Assembly (NCBI GenBank): GCA_963709555.1
Contig: CAVPWR010000008.1
Span: 310,001 to 374,000 of the forward strand
Source: Sulfurisoma sp963709555
GTDB lineage: Bacteria > Pseudomonadota > Gammaproteobacteria > Burkholderiales > Rhodocyclaceae
Direction: 5' to 3'
DNA length: 64,000 nt
Below the pieces are notes generated by a model, which saw only the letters and a program-made list of their open reading frames with translations, was not told the DNA's origin and made no database searches. Numbering within the stretch: position 1 is the first letter of the stretch; every line of letters begins with the position of its first letter. The position numbers were made by a program, and so were the translations under genes. Below are positions 52,105 through 60,699 of the stretch, piece after piece.

Positions 52105-53499
52105 ATGACCAGCAACTTCCAAGAACTCGTTTTCGATCCGCAAGTCATCCGCCGCTTCGACGTCAATGGCCCGCGCTATACGTCCTATCCGACGGCGGAC
52201 CGCTTTGTCGAAGCCTTCGGCTCCGCTGCTTATCGCAACTGGCTGGGACGACGCACGGTCGGTGGAAGTGGACGACCTCTTTCATTATACGTCCACATCC
52301 CCTTCTGCAATACCATCTGCTACTACTGCGCCTGCAACAAGATCATCACCAAGGATCACGGCCGTTCTGCCAAGTACATCAAGTACTTGGGCAAGGAAAT
52401 CGCGATGCAGTCAGCGGCGCTCGACGGCAACGGCGACGTGATACAGCTGCACTGGGGCGGCGGTACGCCGACCTTCCTCGCGCACGACGAGATGAAGCGG
52501 CTGATGGATCTGATCAACAACCACTTCAAGCTGTTGCCGGGCGGGGAGTATTCGATAGAAGTCGATCCCAGAAAGGTCGACCGCGAGACGGTGAAGCTCT
52601 TGGCCGAACTCGGCTTCAACCGCATGAGTGTCGGCGTGCAGGACTTCGAGCCGGCGGTGCAGCAGGCGGTGAACCGCATCCAGAGCCTGGAAGAAACGCA
52701 ACTAGTCATCGAGTCGGCGCGCGAATTCGGCTTCAAGGGCATCTCGGTCGACCTCATCTACGGTCTGCCCAAGCAGAACGTCATCAGCTTCAACCACACC
52801 CTCGACGAGGTGCTGAAGCTCTCGCCCGACCGGCTGTCGATCTACAACTATGCCCACCTGCCGGCCCTGGCCAAGCCGCAGCGGCGCATCCACGAATCCG
52901 AGCTGCCCTCGGCCGACGCCAAGCTGCAGATCCTGCAGCTGGCCATCCGCCGCCTCACCGACGCCGGCTATGTCTTCATCGGCATGGACCACTTCGCCAA
53001 GCCCGACGACGAACTCGCGGTGGCGCAGCGCCAGGGCCGGCTGCACCGCAATTTCCAGGGCTACTCGACCCACGCCGAAGCCGACCTGCTCGCCTTCGGC
53101 GTTTCCGCCATCGGCAAGGTCGGCCCCACCTACTGCCAGAACTACCGCACCCTCGACGAGTACTACGACGCGCTCGATCGCAACGAACTGCCGGTGATGC
53201 GCGGCCTCGAACTGACCGCCGACGATCTGCTGCGCCGCTCCATCATCCAGGCGCTGATGTGCCATTTCGAGCTGTCGATCGAGTCGGTCGAGATCGCCCA
53301 CCTGATCGACTTCAAGTCCTACTTCGCGGACGAACTGGCGGCGTTGCGCGAGATGGAACAGGCCGGCCTGCTGTCGATCGACAGCCAGTGGATCACCGTG
53401 GAGCCCAAGGGGCGCATGCTGGTTCGGGTCATCGCCATGGCGTTTGACCGCTACCTGCGCACCGACCGCGAGCGCGCGCGGTATTCGAAAGTCATCTAG
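52105..53499 (+). CDS. hemN: Oxygen-independent coproporphyrinogen III oxidase
   Basis: 464 residues, normal HemN length. The radical-SAM motif is C-x3-C-x2-C (FCNTICYYCAC) near residue 70, followed by WGGGTPTFL, EVDPRKVDRET and GFNRMSVGVQDF. It decarboxylates coproporphyrinogen III without O2 for heme synthesis under anaerobiosis, supplying the cbb3 hemes. An FNR box lies 70 nt upstream. The ATG at 52105 gives the usual N-terminus. Confidence 0.96.
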   Translation: MTSNFQELVFDPQVIRRFDVNGPRYTSYPTADRFVEAFGSAAYRNWLGRRTVGGSGRPLSLYVHIPFCNTICYYCACNKIITKDHGRSAKYIKYLGKEIAMQSAALDGNGDVIQLHWGGGTPTFLAHDEMKRLMDLINNHFKLLPGGEYSIEVDPRKVDRETVKLLAELGFNRMSVGVQDFEPAVQQAVNRIQSLEETQLVIESAREFGFKGISVDLIYGLPKQNVISFNHTLDEVLKLSPDRLSIYNYAHLPALAKPQRRIHESELPSADAKLQILQLAIRRLTDAGYVFIGMDHFAKPDDELAVAQRQGRLHRNFQGYSTHAEADLLAFGVSAIGKVGPTYCQNYRTLDEYYDALDRNELPVMRGLELTADDLLRRSIIQALMCHFELSIESVEIAHLIDFKSYFADELAALREMEQAGLLSIDSQWITVEPKGRMLVRVIAMAFDRYLRTDRERARYSKVI

Positions 53500-53512
53500 C
53501 CTTCCGCCGGGC

Positions 53513-53568
53513 CGCCCCAAGGAAGGCTGCGCCCCGTGGGGGGCAGCGAACGAATGTGAGCGTGGGGG
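53513..53568 (-). repeat. Intergenic repeat element, copy B
   Basis: Read on the minus strand it starts CCCCCACGCTC (complement of 53558-53568), continues TCGCTGCCCCCC, a GGGGCG arm and CCTTCCTTGGGG, matching copy A at 47109 in order and spacing. It fills the gap between hemN and the DsbD_2-type gene. Confidence 0.7.
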
Positions 53569-53571
53569 CCA

Positions 53572-54252
53572 ATGGCTGTGGATTCCGTCTTCCTGTCACT
53601 GTTCATCGTCGGCCTGCTCGGTGGCGGACATTGCGTCGGCATGTGCGGCGGCATCGTCGGTGCCTTGGCGATGCAGGAACCCGGCAGCCGACCCGGCTGG
53701 ATGCTCCACCTCGCCTACAACGGCGGCCGCATTGCCAGTTACGCGCTTGCCGGCGCCATCGCCGGCGCGGTGGGCGGCCTCAGCCTGCTGGCCGGCCCGG
53801 CACTTCCGCTGCAGCAGGCACTCTATGTTGCAGCCAGCCTGATGCTGGTCGCGATGGGCTTCTACCTGATCGGCGTGACAGGCTCGTTGGCCTGGGCCGA
53901 GCGCGCCGGCCATGGCATCTGGCGCCGCATCCGGCCGCTCACCGCCCGTTTCATTCCGGCACGGACGGTGGCGCAGGCGCTGCCGCTGGGCATGTTATGG
54001 GGATGGCTGCCGTGCGGCCTGGTCTATAGCGCGCTGGTCTCGGCGCTGGCAACGGGCTCGGCCGGCAGTGGGGCATTGGCGATGCTCGCCTTCGGCCTGG
54101 GCACGCTGCCCAACCTGCTGCTGGCGGGCTATGTGTTTGCCCGCTTCCGCGGCTTTGCGCAAGCACCTGCAGTGCGCCTGACGTCCGGCCTGCTGGTGCT
54201 CGGCTTCGGCGTCGTCGGGCTGTGGCGCGCCGCGACCTTTCCCGCCGTCTGA
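53572..54252 (+). CDS. DsbD_2/TauE-like membrane protein, probable cbb3 copper supply
   Basis: 226 residues with six membrane segments. The two conserved half-motifs are GGGHCVGMCGGIVGAL near residue 20 and GWLPCGLVYSAL near 145, each with Cys in a helix, typical of the DsbD_2 family often annotated sulfite exporter TauE/SafE. In many Proteobacteria this gene sits in the cco cluster and aids copper transport or cytochrome maturation. Here it follows hemN, which supports a respiratory role. Start at ATG 53572, 4 nt after the repeat. Confidence 0.85.
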   Translation: MAVDSVFLSLFIVGLLGGGHCVGMCGGIVGALAMQEPGSRPGWMLHLAYNGGRIASYALAGAIAGAVGGLSLLAGPALPLQQALYVAASLMLVAMGFYLIGVTGSLAWAERAGHGIWRRIRPLTARFIPARTVAQALPLGMLWGWLPCGLVYSALVSALATGSAGSGALAMLAFGLGTLPNLLLAGYVFARFRGFAQAPAVRLTSGLLVLGFGVVGLWRAATFPAV

Positions 54253-54258
54253 TTTCGA

Positions 54259-54981
54259 TCAGAAATCGGGAGTGGCTGAGGGCAGTGGCGGCGGTGGCGC
54301 CGGAATCCAGGAGCCTGTCGCGAACCAGGCCGTCGCCAGGGCGATGGCCAGCGCCACGATGAAGGCGATGATGCCGCCGCCGGACAGCGATTCCTCGTTC
54401 TGATTGCGGCGCTCATGCCAGCCGCGCAGCATCGGGCCGACCAGGTCTTCCTTCTTGACCCGGACGTAGAAGGCGATGGCGCCCAGGTGCAGGGCGATCA
54501 GTGCGCCGACCAGCCACGCGTTGAGAGCGTGCAGCGAGGTCAGCCTGTCGCTGGTCGACTTGGAAACCAGGTCGTAGAGGTAACCGTTGAAGGCGATGTC
54601 ATCGTTGCCGAAGAGGCCGGTGATGACCTGGGCGAAGAGCACCGTCAGCAGGCCCAGCACCGAGAGTGCGCCGAGCGGATTGTGGCCGAGGCCCTGCCAG
54701 CGCCCCTGCAGATAGTCGCGAATGGCCGCCGGGCCGCGCACGAACTGCGTGAAACGGGCGTAGGTCGATCCGGCGAAGCCCCAGACGATGCGGAAGGCGA
54801 GCAGGCCGGCGATGCCGATGCCGATGCGGCCGTGCCAGGCCATGGCATTGCCGCCGATGAGGCCGCTGACAAAGGCGGCGGCAACGAGCGCGACCAGCGA
54901 CCAGTGGAAAACCCGCGTCGGCAGGTCCCAGATGCGAACCCGCTTCTGCCATTCAGCGCCGCCGGGAACAGCTAGACACAT
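54259..54981 (-). CDS. Cytochrome b561-type membrane protein
   Basis: 240 residues. It starts with WQKRVRIWDLPTRVFHWSLV, the hallmark of the Ni-hydrogenase/cytochrome b561 family, with likely heme ligands H at FHW, WHGRIG, LHALNAW and LHLGAI. Four helices are followed by YVRVKKEDLVGPMLRG, then an extra C-terminal helix and a Pro-rich tail. It may pass electrons between a periplasmic cytochrome and the quinone pool. The ATG at 54981 overlaps the end of secF by 10 nt. Confidence 0.87.
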   Translation of the reverse strand: MCLAVPGGAEWQKRVRIWDLPTRVFHWSLVALVAAAFVSGLIGGNAMAWHGRIGIGIAGLLAFRIVWGFAGSTYARFTQFVRGPAAIRDYLQGRWQGLGHNPLGALSVLGLLTVLFAQVITGLFGNDDIAFNGYLYDLVSKSTSDRLTSLHALNAWLVGALIALHLGAIAFYVRVKKEDLVGPMLRGWHERRNQNEESLSGGGIIAFIVALAIALATAWFATGSWIPAPPPPLPSATPDF

Positions 54982-55967
54982 GCACCGTCCTCGGTCGTTC
55001 CCTCGGGCTTGTCCTTCTTGGCCTTGATGAACTGCTCGCGCGAGACGCCCATCCACATGACCAGCGGGCTGGCGACCAGCACCGAGGAGTAGATGCCGAA
55101 GAGAATGCCGATGGTCAGCGCCATCGCGAAGTAATGCAGCGCCGCGCCGCCGAAGATCAGCATCGAGGTCGCCATCATTTGCGTCGAGCCGTGGGTGATG
55201 ATGGTGCGCGAGATGGTGCTGGTGATGGCGTGGTCGAGCACCTGCGGCGTGGTCAGGCCGCGCTTCTTCTTGAAGGTCTCGCGCACCCGGTCGAAGACGA
55301 TGACCGATTCGTTTACGGAGTAGCCGAGAACGGCCAGTACCGCGGCGAGAACGGGCAGCGAGAATTCCCACTGGAACAGGGCAAAGACGCCGAGGATGAT
55401 GATGACGTCGTGGAGGTTGGCGATGATGGCCGACACCGCGAAGCGCCACTCGAAGCGGAACGCCAGATAGACGACGATGCCGATGATGACCAGCAGCAGC
55501 GCCAGCGCGCCATCCTCGGCCAGTTCCTTGCCGACCTGCGGGCCGACGAACTCGACGCGCTTGAGCGTCGGCGTGTTCGCCGCGGTTGCCGCCGTGTCGC
55601 CGGCGCCGGCACTCTGCGTCCCTCCGGCAACTTTTTGCAGCGACTCGATGACGCGCTCGCCGACCTTGGCCGACTCGGTGTTCTTGGCCAGCGGCACGCG
55701 GATCAGCACGTCGCGCGATGAGCCGAAGTTCTGCACCTGCGGGTCGGCGAAGCCGTCGGCTTCGAGCGTCTTGCGGATTTTCTCGAGGTCCGGCGCCTGC
55801 GTATAAGCCACTTCGAGCAGCGTGCCGCCGGTGAACTCGATGCTGAAGTGCAGGCCCCTGGTGGCGAGGAAGAACACTGCGGCGAGGAAGGTGATCAACG
55901 AAATGATGTTGAACACCAGCGCGTGGCGCATGAAGGGGATGTCTTTTTTGATGCGGAAGAATTCCAT
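54972..55967 (-). CDS. secF: Protein translocase subunit SecF
   Basis: 331 residues, six membrane segments. LHFSIEFTGGTLLEVAYTQ near residue 40 and GYSVNESVIVFDRVRE with TSTISRTIITHGST are classic SecF motifs. SecDF uses the proton gradient to pull proteins across the inner membrane. It follows secD by 12 nt. The periplasmic P1 region has an Ala/Thr-rich insert (about 125-150). Confidence 0.96.
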   Translation of the reverse strand: MEFFRIKKDIPFMRHALVFNIISLITFLAAVFFLATRGLHFSIEFTGGTLLEVAYTQAPDLEKIRKTLEADGFADPQVQNFGSSRDVLIRVPLAKNTESAKVGERVIESLQKVAGGTQSAGAGDTAATAANTPTLKRVEFVGPQVGKELAEDGALALLLVIIGIVVYLAFRFEWRFAVSAIIANLHDVIIILGVFALFQWEFSLPVLAAVLAVLGYSVNESVIVFDRVRETFKKKRGLTTPQVLDHAITSTISRTIITHGSTQMMATSMLIFGGAALHYFAMALTIGILFGIYSSVLVASPLVMWMGVSREQFIKAKKDKPEGTTEDGACV

Positions 55968-55979
55968 GGTGCTTTCCCC

Positions 55980-57875
55980 TTACTTTGCAGCCGTGGTGGC
56001 CGAGGCTTCGACGCCGGGCTTCCACACCTGGCCGATCGACAGCTTGTCGAGCTTGCGGCGACGGCCGTAGATCATGTTGATGAGACCGCGCGACACCACC
56101 ACCGAACTGAAGATCGAGGTGAGGATGCCGAGGCAATGCACCACGGCGAAGCCGCGCACCGGGCCGGAGCCGAAGATCAGCAGCGCCACGCCGGCGATCA
56201 GCGTGGTGACGTTGGAGTCGAGAATCGTCGACCAGGCGCGCTCATAGCCGGCGGTGATCGAAGCCTGCGGGCTGGAGCCGCCGCGCAGTTCCTCGCGCAC
56301 CCGTTCATTGATCAGCACGTTGGCGTCGATGGCCATGCCCAGCGTCAGCGCGATGGCGGCGATGCCGGGCAATGTCAGCGTCGCCTGCAGCAAGGAGAGC
56401 AGCGCGACCAGGAACAGCAGGTTGGCGGAGAGCGCCAGCACCGAGACCAGGCCGAACAGCAGGTAATAGGCACTCATGAACAGCGCGATCGCGGCGAAGC
56501 CCCAGATGGTCGAGTCGAAGCCCTTCTTGATGTTGTCGGCGCCGAGCGAGGGGCCAATGGTGCGCTCCTCGATGATGTCCATCGGCGCCGCCAGAGAACC
56601 GGCACGCAGCAGCAGCGCGACGTCGTTGGCTTCGACCGTGCTCATGCGGCCGGAAATCTGCACACGGCCGCCGCCGATCTCGGTGCGGATGACCGGCGCG
56701 GTGACGACTTCGCCCTTGCCCTTTTCGATCAGCAGGATGGCCATGCGCTTGCCGACGCTCTCGCGCGTGACGTCCTTGAAGATGCGGGCGCCGGCCGAGT
56801 CGAGCGTGAGGTGCACCGCCGGTTCCTGCGTCTGGCTGTCGAAGCCGGGCTGGGCGTCGGTGAGGCGCTCGCCGGTGAGCACCACCTGCTTCTTCACCAG
56901 CAGGCCGCGGCCACCGCGCTCGACGTAATACTCGGTGCCGACGGGCGGCTGGCCCTTCATCGCCAGGTCCATCACCGCCGGGTTGTCGCTGGCCTCGTCA
57001 TCGACCATGCGCACTTCCAGAGTCGCCGTGCGGCCGAGGATGTCCTTGGCCTTGGCGGTGTCCTGCACGCCGGGCAGCTGCACCACGATGCGGTCGGCGC
57101 CCTGCTGCTGGATCACCGGTTCGGCCACGCCGAGTTCGTTGATGCGGTTGTGCAGGGTGGTGATGTTCTGCTTGATGGCGAATTCCTGGATGCGCTTGTG
57201 CGCTTCCGGCTTGAGCGTGGCCACCAGTTTCAGGTCGGTGCCGTCCTGCGCCTCGACCAGCAGCAGGTCGGGCTGGTTGTCGGCGAGCACGGCCTTGGCC
57301 TTCTCGCGCAAATCGGCCTCGCGGAACTTGATGGCGATGTTCTGCCCCTCGCGATTGATGCCGGCATGGCGCACGTTCTTGTCGCGCATCAGCGAGCGCA
57401 GGTCGGCGGCGGTCGAGTCCAGCCGCTTGGTGATCGCTCCCTTCATGTCCACCTGCAGCAGGAAGTGCACGCCGCCGCGCAGGTCGAGGCCGAGGTACAT
57501 CGGCAGCGCGTGCATGTCGGATAGCCACTTCGGCGACGCCGACAGCAGGTTCAGCGCAACGCTGTAGGAAGCATCGGTCGGATCGGGGTTGAGCGCCCTT
57601 TCGATGGCGTCCTTGGCCTTGAGCTGGCTATCGGAATCAGCCAGGCGCACGCGGATGCTGTTCTGGTCGGCGTAGAGGCCGTTGTGCGCTACGGCGGCCG
57701 CCTTCAATACGTCCTCGATGCGCGACAGCAGCCTGGGCTCGATCTTGATCGTCACCTTGACGCTCGACACCTGCACCGCCGGCACCTCGCCGAAGAAGTT
57801 GGGCAGGGTGTACAGCAGGCCGAGCATCAGGGCGATGACGACCGTGACGTTCTTCCAGAGGGGATAGCGATTCAT
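55980..57875 (-). CDS. secD: Protein translocase subunit SecD
   Basis: 631 residues. The N-terminal helix and P1 domain contain LGLDLRGGVHFLLQVDM. The C-terminal half has GMAIDANVLINERVREE, with the proton-path Asp, and GFAVVHCLGILTSIFSSV. It works with SecF and YajC. The order on the minus strand is queA-tgt-yajC-secD-secF, the standard proteobacterial operon. Confidence 0.97.
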   Translation of the reverse strand: MNRYPLWKNVTVVIALMLGLLYTLPNFFGEVPAVQVSSVKVTIKIEPRLLSRIEDVLKAAAVAHNGLYADQNSIRVRLADSDSQLKAKDAIERALNPDPTDASYSVALNLLSASPKWLSDMHALPMYLGLDLRGGVHFLLQVDMKGAITKRLDSTAADLRSLMRDKNVRHAGINREGQNIAIKFREADLREKAKAVLADNQPDLLLVEAQDGTDLKLVATLKPEAHKRIQEFAIKQNITTLHNRINELGVAEPVIQQQGADRIVVQLPGVQDTAKAKDILGRTATLEVRMVDDEASDNPAVMDLAMKGQPPVGTEYYVERGGRGLLVKKQVVLTGERLTDAQPGFDSQTQEPAVHLTLDSAGARIFKDVTRESVGKRMAILLIEKGKGEVVTAPVIRTEIGGGRVQISGRMSTVEANDVALLLRAGSLAAPMDIIEERTIGPSLGADNIKKGFDSTIWGFAAIALFMSAYYLLFGLVSVLALSANLLFLVALLSLLQATLTLPGIAAIALTLGMAIDANVLINERVREELRGGSSPQASITAGYERAWSTILDSNVTTLIAGVALLIFGSGPVRGFAVVHCLGILTSIFSSVVVSRGLINMIYGRRRKLDKLSIGQVWKPGVEASATTAAK

Positions 57876-57949
57876 GCGGGATTACCTGCGCGCGCCGGCA
57901 GCAGGCCGGCGCGATTGGAGGAGAATTGCGGCGATTTCAGGGTGCCGCC

Positions 57950-58288
57950 TTACAGCGACTTCAGCGTTCCCTTCGGCAGCAGTGCGCCGATGGCGTTCTT
58001 CTGGACGACGACCTCGACCGGGCCGTTCTTGCCTTCGGACACTTCGATCGTCATGAAGCTTTCGCCGATCTTGACGATGCGGCCGGCCATGCCGCCCTGG
58101 GTCACGATCTCGTCGCCCTTTTGCAACTCGCCGACCATCTTCTGGTGATCCTTGGCCTTCTTCATCTGCGGGCGGATCATCAGGAACCACAGGATCACGA
58201 ACATGATGACGATGGGCAGCAGGCCCATCAGGCTGTCGCTGGTGGTTGCGCCTGCGGCGGCCTGGGCGTAGGCGTTGGAAATCAGCAT
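57950..58288 (-). CDS. yajC: Preprotein translocase subunit YajC
   Basis: 112 residues with one membrane helix (about 22-42: SLMGLLPIVIMFVILWFLMI), then RPQMKKAKDHQKMVGELQKGDEIVTQGGMAGRI, the YajC signature. It binds SecDF. It is 74 nt upstream of secD and 36 nt downstream of tgt. Confidence 0.95.
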   Translation of the reverse strand: MLISNAYAQAAAGATTSDSLMGLLPIVIMFVILWFLMIRPQMKKAKDHQKMVGELQKGDEIVTQGGMAGRIVKIGESFMTIEVSEGKNGPVEVVVQKNAIGALLPKGTLKSL

Positions 58289-58324
58289 TGAAAACTCCGG
58301 TCAGTTCGTTGAAAAATCGGCGAA

Positions 58325-59437
58325 TTATAGCAGTCCACCCGCTCGTTCCCCATGGAATCGGGCGGTGTACGCGGCTAGCGTCCGGGCCTCGATGGCGTCG
58401 CGAAGTTCCGCCATCAGCGTCTGGTAGTAGAAGAGGTTGTGGATGGTGTTGAGCCTGCTGCCAAGGATCTCGCCGGTGCGGTGCAGGTGGTGCAGGTAGG
58501 CGCGGGAGAAGTTGCGGCAGCAGTAGCAGCCGCAGGTCCCATCCAGCGGCCGCAGGTCGTTCTTGTGCTGCGCGTTCTTGATGCGGATGTCGCCGTGGCG
58601 GGTGAACAGGTGGCCGTTCCTGGCATTGCGCGTCGGCAGCACGCAGTCGAACATGTCGATGCCCTGATTGACGGCAAAGACCAAGTCCTCGGGTGTGCCG
58701 ACACCCATCAGGTAGCGGGGCTTGTCGGTCGGCAGGCGCGGCGCGGTGTGGGCGAGGATGCGGGCGAAGTCCTCCTTCGGCTCGCCCACCGAGAGGCCGC
58801 CGATGGCGTAGCCGTCGAAGCCGATTCCCGCCAGCCCGGCCAGCGATTCCTCGCGCAGCGGTTCGAACATGCCGCCCTGGACGATGCCGAACAGTGCGTT
58901 GCCGTTCTGCAGGCGGTCGTGCTCGTCGCGCGAACGTTGCGCCCAGCGCAGCGAAAGGCGCATCGAGTCGGCGGCCTCGCGTTCGGTGGCGGGGTAGGGC
59001 GTGCATTCGTCGAAGATCATCACGATGTCCGAGTTCAGCACGTGCTGGATCTGCATCGAGTCCTCGGGCCGCATGAACAGGCGGTCGCCGTTGATCGGCG
59101 ACTGGAACTTGACGCCGTCCTCGGAGATCTTGCGCAGGTCGCCGAGCGAGAACACCTGGAAGCCGCCGGAGTCGGTGAGGATCGGCCCGTCCCAGCCCAT
59201 GAAGCGGTGCAGGCCGCCGTGCGCCGCGATCACTTCCAGCCCCGGCCTCAGCCAGAGGTGGAAGGTGTTGCCGAGAACGATCTGCGCGCCGATCTCGTGC
59301 AGTTCGTTCGGCGCCATGGCCTTGACGGTGCCGTAGGTGCCGACCGGCATGAACACCGGCGTCTCCACCGTGCCGTGGGCCAGGGTCAGGGTACCGCGGC
59401 GCGCGGCGCCATCGTTTGCAAGCAGGTCGAATTTCAT
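58325..59437 (-). CDS. tgt: tRNA-guanine transglycosylase
   Basis: 370 residues. It swaps G34 for preQ1 in tRNAs with GUN anticodons. Active-site regions are ILTDSGGFQVFSL, the nucleophile Asp in VLPTRNARNGHLF, and the zinc site CGCYCCRNFSRAYLHHL. Its start overlaps the queA stop (ATGA). With queA and queG here it completes the queuosine steps on tRNA. Confidence 0.96.
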   Translation of the reverse strand: MKFDLLANDGAARRGTLTLAHGTVETPVFMPVGTYGTVKAMAPNELHEIGAQIVLGNTFHLWLRPGLEVIAAHGGLHRFMGWDGPILTDSGGFQVFSLGDLRKISEDGVKFQSPINGDRLFMRPEDSMQIQHVLNSDIVMIFDECTPYPATEREAADSMRLSLRWAQRSRDEHDRLQNGNALFGIVQGGMFEPLREESLAGLAGIGFDGYAIGGLSVGEPKEDFARILAHTAPRLPTDKPRYLMGVGTPEDLVFAVNQGIDMFDCVLPTRNARNGHLFTRHGDIRIKNAQHKNDLRPLDGTCGCYCCRNFSRAYLHHLHRTGEILGSRLNTIHNLFYYQTLMAELRDAIEARTLAAYTARFHGERAGGLL

Positions 59438-60456
59438 TTTTTGTCGATCAGCATGGCATCGCCGTAGCTGAAAAAGCGGTAGCCGGATTCTATGGCGTGG
59501 CGGTAGGCGGCGCGGATCTCGTCCATGCCGGCAAAGGCGGCGACCAGCATCAGCAGCGTCGACTTCGGCAGGTGGAAGTTGGTGATCAGCACATCGACGA
59601 AGCGGAATTCGAAGCCCGGCGTGATGAATATCGCCGTCTCGCCAGAGCCGACTTTTACGCTGCCGTCGGCGTTGGCCGCCGATTCGAGCGTGCGCAGCGT
59701 GGTGGTGCCCACGGCCACCACGCGCCCGCCGCGCTCTCGCGTCGCCGCGATGGCCTCGGCAGTCGCCTGCGGCACGACATAGCGCTCGCGGTGCATGCGG
59801 TGTTCGGACAGGTCATGCACCCGCACCGGCTGGAAGGTGCCGGCGCCGACGTGCAGCGTCACGTGGGCGATGCCGATGCCGCGATCGCGCAGGCGTTCGA
59901 GCAGCGGCGCGTCGAAATGCAATCCGGCCGTGGGCGCCGCCACCGAACCGCGTTCGCGCGCGAACACCGTCTGGTAGCGCTCCTCGTCGGCGTTGGCGGC
60001 GGCACGTTCGATGTAGGGCGGCAGCGGCAGGCGGCCGTGGCGCTCGATCAGCTCCAGCGCAGCGGAAGGAAAGCGCAGGCGGTAGAACTCACCCTCGCGG
60101 CCGAGTACCTCGGCATCGAAGGCCTCCTCGAGGCGGATGCTGCCGCCGGCTTTCGGCGGCTTGCTCGCGCGCACCTGTGCCAGCACCTCGTCGTCGGCGG
60201 TGACGCGCTCGACCAGCACCTCGATCCGTCCGCCGCTGTCCTTCTGGCCGAGAAGCCGAGCATGCAGCACGCGCGTGTCGTTCATCACCAGCAGGTCGCC
60301 CGGGACGAGCAGTTCCGGCAGATCGGTGAAGGCGCGGTCGTCGAGTGCATTGCCCTTCAGCACCAGCAGCCGGCTGGCGCTGCGTTCGGTCAGCGGTGCC
60401 TGCGCAATGCACTCGGGCGGCAGGTGATAGTCGAAATCGGCTAGGGTGAGGGCCAT
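59434..60456 (-). CDS. queA: S-adenosylmethionine:tRNA ribosyltransferase-isomerase
   Basis: 340 residues from the ATG at 60456 (MALTLADFDYHLPPECIAQ). It adds the epoxycyclopentane ring to preQ1 in tRNA. Motifs: LLVMNDTRVLHARL, SVAAPTAGLHFD, THVTLHVGAGTFQPVR-like block and LITNFHLPKSTLLMLV. Longer frames to 60549 run into the tRNA-Leu promoter region. First gene of the queA-tgt-yajC-secD-secF operon. Confidence 0.95.
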   Translation of the reverse strand: MALTLADFDYHLPPECIAQAPLTERSASRLLVLKGNALDDRAFTDLPELLVPGDLLVMNDTRVLHARLLGQKDSGGRIEVLVERVTADDEVLAQVRASKPPKAGGSIRLEEAFDAEVLGREGEFYRLRFPSAALELIERHGRLPLPPYIERAAANADEERYQTVFARERGSVAAPTAGLHFDAPLLERLRDRGIGIAHVTLHVGAGTFQPVRVHDLSEHRMHRERYVVPQATAEAIAATRERGGRVVAVGTTTLRTLESAANADGSVKVGSGETAIFITPGFEFRFVDVLITNFHLPKSTLLMLVAAFAGMDEIRAAYRHAIESGYRFFSYGDAMLIDKK

Positions 60457-60496
60457 GGGGAAAGTCGGCGATGGCGGAACGGCGCGGCTGCCGCGG

Positions 60497-60525
60497 TTGA
60501 TGCGTGGCGATGATTCGCGGATAAT
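60497..60525 (+). promoter_or_regulatory. Promoter of tRNA-Leu
   Basis: TTGATG (60497-60502), a 17-bp spacer and GATAAT (60520-60525) make a good sigma70 promoter, with start near 60532, about 39 nt before the mature tRNA. Confidence 0.75.
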
Positions 60526-60538
60526 GCGCGGTTCCTTC

Positions 60539-60565
60539 GTGGGGCGCACATTCTACGCGCCCCAC
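60539..60565 (+). other. Hairpin in the tRNA-Leu leader
   Basis: GTGGGGCGC (60539-60547) and GCGCCCCAC (60557-60565) form a perfect 9-bp stem 5 nt before the mature tRNA 5' end. It lies in the precursor leader removed by RNase P. Confidence 0.65.
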
Positions 60566-60570
60566 GACAG

Positions 60571-60655
60571 GCCGAGATGGCGGAATCGGTAGACGCAGCG
60601 GACTCAAAATCCGCCGCCGCAAGGTGTGAGGGTTCGAGTCCCTCTCTCGGCACCA
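60571..60655 (+). tRNA. tRNA-Leu (anticodon CAA)
   Basis: An 85-nt class II tRNA with long variable arm. Acceptor GCCGAGA pairs with TCTCGGC, followed by A and encoded CCA. The anticodon stem GCGGA/TCCGC encloses CTCAAAA, so the anticodon is CAA, reading UUG. The T loop contains GTTCGAGTC. Confidence 0.96.
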
Positions 60656-60699
60656 TCTAAGGATCAACCGTCGTCGGCTGCCGCCGACAGGACGTGGCC

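Noticed and set aside
54940..54981. MCLAVPGG start of the cytochrome b561 gene resembling HypC
   Set aside because: HypC proteins begin similarly, but the rest of the protein is a clear cytochrome b561 and no hydrogenase maturation genes are near.
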